Below, piece by piece: positions 59,494-64,000 of a stretch of 64,000 bases of DNA. Every line of letters begins with the position of its first letter. The stretch's first letter is position 1. Made by a program: the position numbers and the translations under genes. Under the pieces are notes generated by a model. The model did no database searches. It was given only the letters and a program-made list of their open reading frames with translations, and was not told where the DNA came from. Source of the DNA: Billgrantia kenyensis (lineage in GTDB: Bacteria > Pseudomonadota > Gammaproteobacteria > Pseudomonadales > Halomonadaceae); NCBI RefSeq assembly GCF_013697085.1, contig NZ_JACEFT010000001.1, positions 1 to 64,000 on the forward strand, read 5' to 3'.

Positions 59494-59679
59494 TGCTTGG
59501 TGCCTGCCTCCCGTCAGGGAGAATGGCGAAGCCGCCATCGCATCTGTTACTCTTGCCGGCTGCCGTGACGTGCGGCGGGGTCTGGCTGCCAGGCGCCCGT
59601 ATCGCCCAGGGTAATGGGTGGGCCGTACGGACACGATCAGCGACGTTTCCTTGTTGTTAACCGCTATCAACCGCAACAT

Positions 59680-59700
59680 GTGATCCCTGGTATGGATCAC
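59680..59700 (+). promoter_or_regulatory. tRNA-Thr anticodon-like hairpin in the thrS leader (translational operator)
   Basis: GTGATCC and GGATCAC form a perfect 7-bp stem around the seven-base loop CTGGTAT. Read as an anticodon loop this gives C32-U33-G34-G35-U36-A37-U38, so the anticodon position is GGU, a threonine anticodon. The stem ends eight bases before the ribosome site AAAGGA (59709-59714) of thrS. In E. coli, threonyl-tRNA synthetase binds an anticodon-like arm at the same place and represses its own translation; I infer the same here. Confidence 0.7.
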
Positions 59701-59721
59701 CACTGTGCAAAGGACTTTTCG

Positions 59722-61620
59722 ATGCCCATCGTGACCCTGCCGGATGGCAGTCAGAGAACTTTCGACGAACCCCTCAGCGTGATGCAGCTGGCCGAATCCA
59801 TCGGTCCCGGTCTGGCCAAGGCCTGCGTGGCCGGCAAGATCGGCGGTGAGCTGGTGGATGCCGCCGACCTCATCGAAGATGATGCCGAGGTGGCCATCAT
59901 CACGGCCCGTGACCCCGAAGGGCTCGAGATCATTCGTCACTCCTGTGCCCACCTGATCGGGCATGCCGTCAAGCAGCTTTATCCTGACGCCAAGATGGCC
60001 ATCGGTCCGGTGATCGATGACGGCTTCTACTATGACATCGATTTCGGTCGCTCGGTGACGCCTGACGATCTGGCGGCCATCGAGACGCGCATGAAGAAGC
60101 TCATCGATACCGAATATGACGTGGTGCGCGAGTACGTCGATCGTGACAAGGCGATGATCACCTTCCTGCATCGCGATGAACCCTACAAGCAGGAAATCGT
60201 GCGCGACATCCCCGAAGGGGAGACGATCCGCCTTTACCACCACAAGGAATACACCGACATGTGCCGGGGGCCTCACGTGCCCAATACTCGGCACCTGAAG
60301 GCATTCAAGCTGACCAAGCTGGCCGGCGCCTACTGGCGTGGCGATGCCACCAAGCCGATGCTGACACGCATCTACGGCACGGCCTGGGCCGACAAGAAGC
60401 AGCTCAAGGCTTACCTGCAGCGGCTCGAGGAGGCCGAGAAGCGCGACCACCGCAAGCTGGCCAAGCGCATGGATCTCTTCCATCTGCAGGAAGAGGCGCC
60501 CGGCATGGTGTTCTGGCACCCTAACGGCTGGACCCTGTACCAGGCCCTGGAACAGTACATGCGCCGGGTGCAGATCGAGCATGGCTACCAGGAAATCCGC
60601 ACGCCCCAGGTCGTGGATCTGTCGCTGTGGAAGAAGTCGGGGCACTGGGGTCACTACAGCGAGCTGATGTTCACCACCGAATCGGAAAAGCGCGAATACG
60701 CGGTCAAGCCGATGAACTGCCCCTGCCATGTGCAGGTGTTCAACCAGGGCCTCAAGAGCTATCGCGACCTGCCGCTGCGCCTGGCCGAGTTCGGCAGTTG
60801 CCACCGCAACGAGCCTTCCGGCTCGCTGCACGGGCTGATGCGGGTGCGTGGCTTCACCCAGGACGACGCCCACATCTTCTGTACCGAAAAGCAGATCCAG
60901 AGCGAGGCCGAGGCCTTCATCGCGCTGACGCTGAAGGTATACAAGGAGCTGGGCTTCGATGAAGTCGAGCTCAAGCTCTCGACTCGCCCGGAGGACTTCA
61001 TGGGCGAGGCGGCCCTGTGGGACCGGGCCGAGGCCGGGCTCGAGGCGGCGCTCAACGCCACCGGCCTGGAGTGGGAGCTGCAGCCGGGCGAGGGCGCCTT
61101 CTACGGCCCCAAGATCGAGTTCGCCCTGCGCGACTGCCTCAACCGGGTATGGCAGTGCGGCACCCTGCAGCTCGACTTCAACCTTCCGGGCCGGCTGGGC
61201 GCCCAGTTCGTCGACGAGGATGGCGAACGCAAGACGCCGGTGATGCTGCACCGGGCGATCCTCGGCTCGTTCGAGCGGTTCATCGGCATCCTGATCGAGC
61301 ACTACGCTGGTGCCATGCCGCTGTGGCTGGCACCGGAGCAGGCGGTGGTCATGAATATCACCGATGCCCAGCGGGATTATGCCTTGGAACTCGAGCGTCG
61401 CCTGCAGAAAATTGGCGTTCGCGTCAAGGCGGACTTGAGGAACGAGAAGATCGGCTTTAAAATCCGCGAACATACGTTGCAGAAGATCCCCTATCTCCTG
61501 GTGGTAGGAGATAAGGAAGTCGAAGCCGACTCGGTTGCCGTGCGTACGCGCACCGGCGAGAACCTGGGCACCATGACCGTCGACGCCTTTATCGAGAAGG
61601 TGCGCGACGAGGGGTTCTGA
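59722..61620 (+). CDS. thrS: Threonyl-tRNA synthetase
   Basis: ATG 59722 ([14 protein letters not shown]) has AAAGGA seven bases upstream; the frame is open 36 codons further without similarity. The 632-residue class II synthetase has an N-terminal TGS domain (1-60), an editing domain with the HxxxH-type [12 protein letters not shown] and a C182-region DMCRGPHVP motif, the catalytic core with zinc ligands in MNCPCH, DDAHIF and VMLHRAI, and a C-terminal anticodon-binding domain. Length matches E. coli ThrS (about 640). It starts the thrS-infC-rpmI-rplT-pheS cluster and is probably self-regulated by the leader hairpin. Confidence 0.98.
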   Translation: MPIVTLPDGSQRTFDEPLSVMQLAESIGPGLAKACVAGKIGGELVDAADLIEDDAEVAIITARDPEGLEIIRHSCAHLIGHAVKQLYPDAKMAIGPVIDDGFYYDIDFGRSVTPDDLAAIETRMKKLIDTEYDVVREYVDRDKAMITFLHRDEPYKQEIVRDIPEGETIRLYHHKEYTDMCRGPHVPNTRHLKAFKLTKLAGAYWRGDATKPMLTRIYGTAWADKKQLKAYLQRLEEAEKRDHRKLAKRMDLFHLQEEAPGMVFWHPNGWTLYQALEQYMRRVQIEHGYQEIRTPQVVDLSLWKKSGHWGHYSELMFTTESEKREYAVKPMNCPCHVQVFNQGLKSYRDLPLRLAEFGSCHRNEPSGSLHGLMRVRGFTQDDAHIFCTEKQIQSEAEAFIALTLKVYKELGFDEVELKLSTRPEDFMGEAALWDRAEAGLEAALNATGLEWELQPGEGAFYGPKIEFALRDCLNRVWQCGTLQLDFNLPGRLGAQFVDEDGERKTPVMLHRAILGSFERFIGILIEHYAGAMPLWLAPEQAVVMNITDAQRDYALELERRLQKIGVRVKADLRNEKIGFKIREHTLQKIPYLLVVGDKEVEADSVAVRTRTGENLGTMTVDAFIEKVRDEGF

Positions 61621-61679
61621 CCCAGGTAGCCAGGTCAGTGCGGTGACGACATCGTCAATTACCGGAAGGAGACGGAACG

Positions 61680-62219
61680 ATCAAGCGAAGCAGCCAGCGC
61701 GGACGTCCTCAGGACAAGCGCCCCCCAATGAACGAGCGGATTACCGAGGATCAGGTGCGCCTGATCGACAGCGACGGCGAGCAGCTGGGCATCGTGCCTA
61801 CCAGCGAAGCGCTCGAGCGTGCCGAAGCAGCCGGTCTAGACCTCGTCCAGATTTCCAATGCCGATCCGATCGTCTGCAAGATCATGGATTACGGCAAGTT
61901 CGTCTTCGAGCAGAAGAAGCAGAAGGCTGCCCAGAAGAAGAAGACGAAACAGATTCAGGTCAAGGAAGTCAAATTCCGGCCTGGCACCGACGAGGGCGAT
62001 TATCAGGTCAAGCTTCGTAACCTGATTCGCTTCCTCGAAGGTGGCGACAAGGGCAAGGTCACGCTGCGTTTTCGCGGCCGTGAAATGGCGCACCAGGACA
62101 TCGGCCGCAAGCTGATGGAGCGGATCGCTGCGGATCTCGAGGAGATCGGGACCGTGGAGGCCTTCCCCAAGATGGAAGGGCGTCAGATGATCATGATCAT
62201 TGCCCCCAAGAAGAAGTGA
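61680..62219 (+). CDS. infC: Translation initiation factor IF-3 (ATC start codon)
   Basis: The true start is the rare ATC at 61680: AAGGAG (61666-61671) sits eight bases upstream, and the frame gives the conserved basic N-terminus (I)[20 protein letters not shown]; the first ATG, 61728, is internal and lacks a ribosome site. The length becomes 179 residues, as in E. coli (180). The N-domain (to about 85) and C-domain ([32 protein letters not shown]) are complete. Non-AUG starts let IF-3 repress its own translation, because IF-3 rejects such codons. Confidence 0.95.
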   Translation: MKRSSQRGRPQDKRPPMNERITEDQVRLIDSDGEQLGIVPTSEALERAEAAGLDLVQISNADPIVCKIMDYGKFVFEQKKQKAAQKKKTKQIQVKEVKFRPGTDEGDYQVKLRNLIRFLEGGDKGKVTLRFRGREMAHQDIGRKLMERIAADLEEIGTVEAFPKMEGRQMIMIIAPKKK

Positions 62220-62303
62220 TCCGAAGGCCAGCCAAACGGGTGGTCGGCACATGCCGACCATCGGCCCCGGGTTTTCTGAAAAATCTCGAGCGGAGTTAGA
62301 CTC

Positions 62304-62498
62304 ATGCCGAAAATCAAGAGTAACAGCGGCGCTGCCAAGCGCTTCAAGAAGACGGCCAACGGCTTCAAGCACAAGCAGTCGTTTCGTAGCCACATCCTGA
62401 CCAAGAAGTCGACCAAGCGTAAGCGTCAACTGCGCGGCATGAAGCAGATCCATGACGCTGACAAGGCCCTGATCCAGCGCATGCTGCCGAATCTGTAA
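62304..62498 (+). CDS. rpmI: 50S ribosomal protein L35
   Basis: The 64-residue basic protein [20 protein letters not shown]... with [24 protein letters not shown] is a standard bL35. It lies 84 bases after infC and 37 bases before rplT, the conserved order. In enterics L20 represses this pair through an mRNA structure; I did not resolve one here. Confidence 0.98.
   Translation: MPKIKSNSGAAKRFKKTANGFKHKQSFRSHILTKKSTKRKRQLRGMKQIHDADKALIQRMLPNL

Positions 62499-64000
<1,502 letters not shown>

Noticed and set aside
58738..61473. 911-codon minus-strand frame across the OmpA-like and thrS genes
   Set aside because: It spans two well-defined genes and their intergenic terminator on the other strand, so it is a shadow frame.

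Overview
The window looks like chromosome from a halophilic gammaproteobacterium of the Halomonadaceae (Halomonas-like). Grounds: high GC, acidic proteins, the housekeeping order thrS-infC-rpmI-rplT-pheS, a caa3-type cox operon whose subunit II is fused to cytochrome c, a BCCT osmolyte transporter, and DUF2970/DUF2909/DUF2489 genes. The genus is inferred, not proven.

Layout. (1) 1-2406: a head-to-tail array of near-identical membrane-protein genes with ATGA overlaps (one partial copy, two complete, one decayed start). (2) 2475-3664: an AraC-type regulator behind a sigma70-like promoter with a palindrome in its spacer. (3) 3785-40041: the centrepiece. A TolC-type outer-membrane factor, a MITE-like element and a SapC-family gene precede a 26-kb gene for an 8,673-residue LEPR-XLL protein (RTX and beta-helical repeats, no cysteine). 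It is followed by tightly packed genes for an unknown soluble protein, a GAF-TM-HlyD adaptor, a PqqD-like/M50/HlyD membrane protein, a shortened SecA-like ATPase and a second, exported HlyD adaptor. No type I ABC ATPase is present. I infer that these genes form a dedicated secretion machine for the giant surface protein, using a SecA-type motor with HlyD/TolC conduits. (4) 40247-46746: a small ORF and two convergent multidomain c-di-GMP genes (PAS-PAS-GGDEF-GGDEF-EAL and NIT-HAMP-PAS-PAS-GGDEF-EAL), plausible controllers of adhesion. (5) 46975-49727: tRNA-Pro(GGG), a BCCT transporter, a small helical protein and DUF2970. (6) 49792-57906: coxB-coxA-ctaG-coxC, DUF2909, SURF1, a TM protein, ctaA and ctaB, a full terminal-oxidase and heme A biogenesis set. 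(7) 58014-59493: a DUF2489 protein and an OmpA-like lipoprotein. (8) 59680-64000: the translation cluster. It includes a thrS leader hairpin whose loop copies the tRNA-Thr anticodon loop and an infC gene that starts with ATC.

How the parts fit. The giant-protein genes have short gaps or overlaps from 6394 to 40041, so the substrate and most of its presumed exporter are probably co-expressed; the TolC and SapC genes lie just upstream, separated by a repeat and a hairpin. The oxidase block supplies structural subunits together with the CuB insertion factor and heme A enzymes. All functional statements for the LEPR-XLL system are inference from domain content and gene order.
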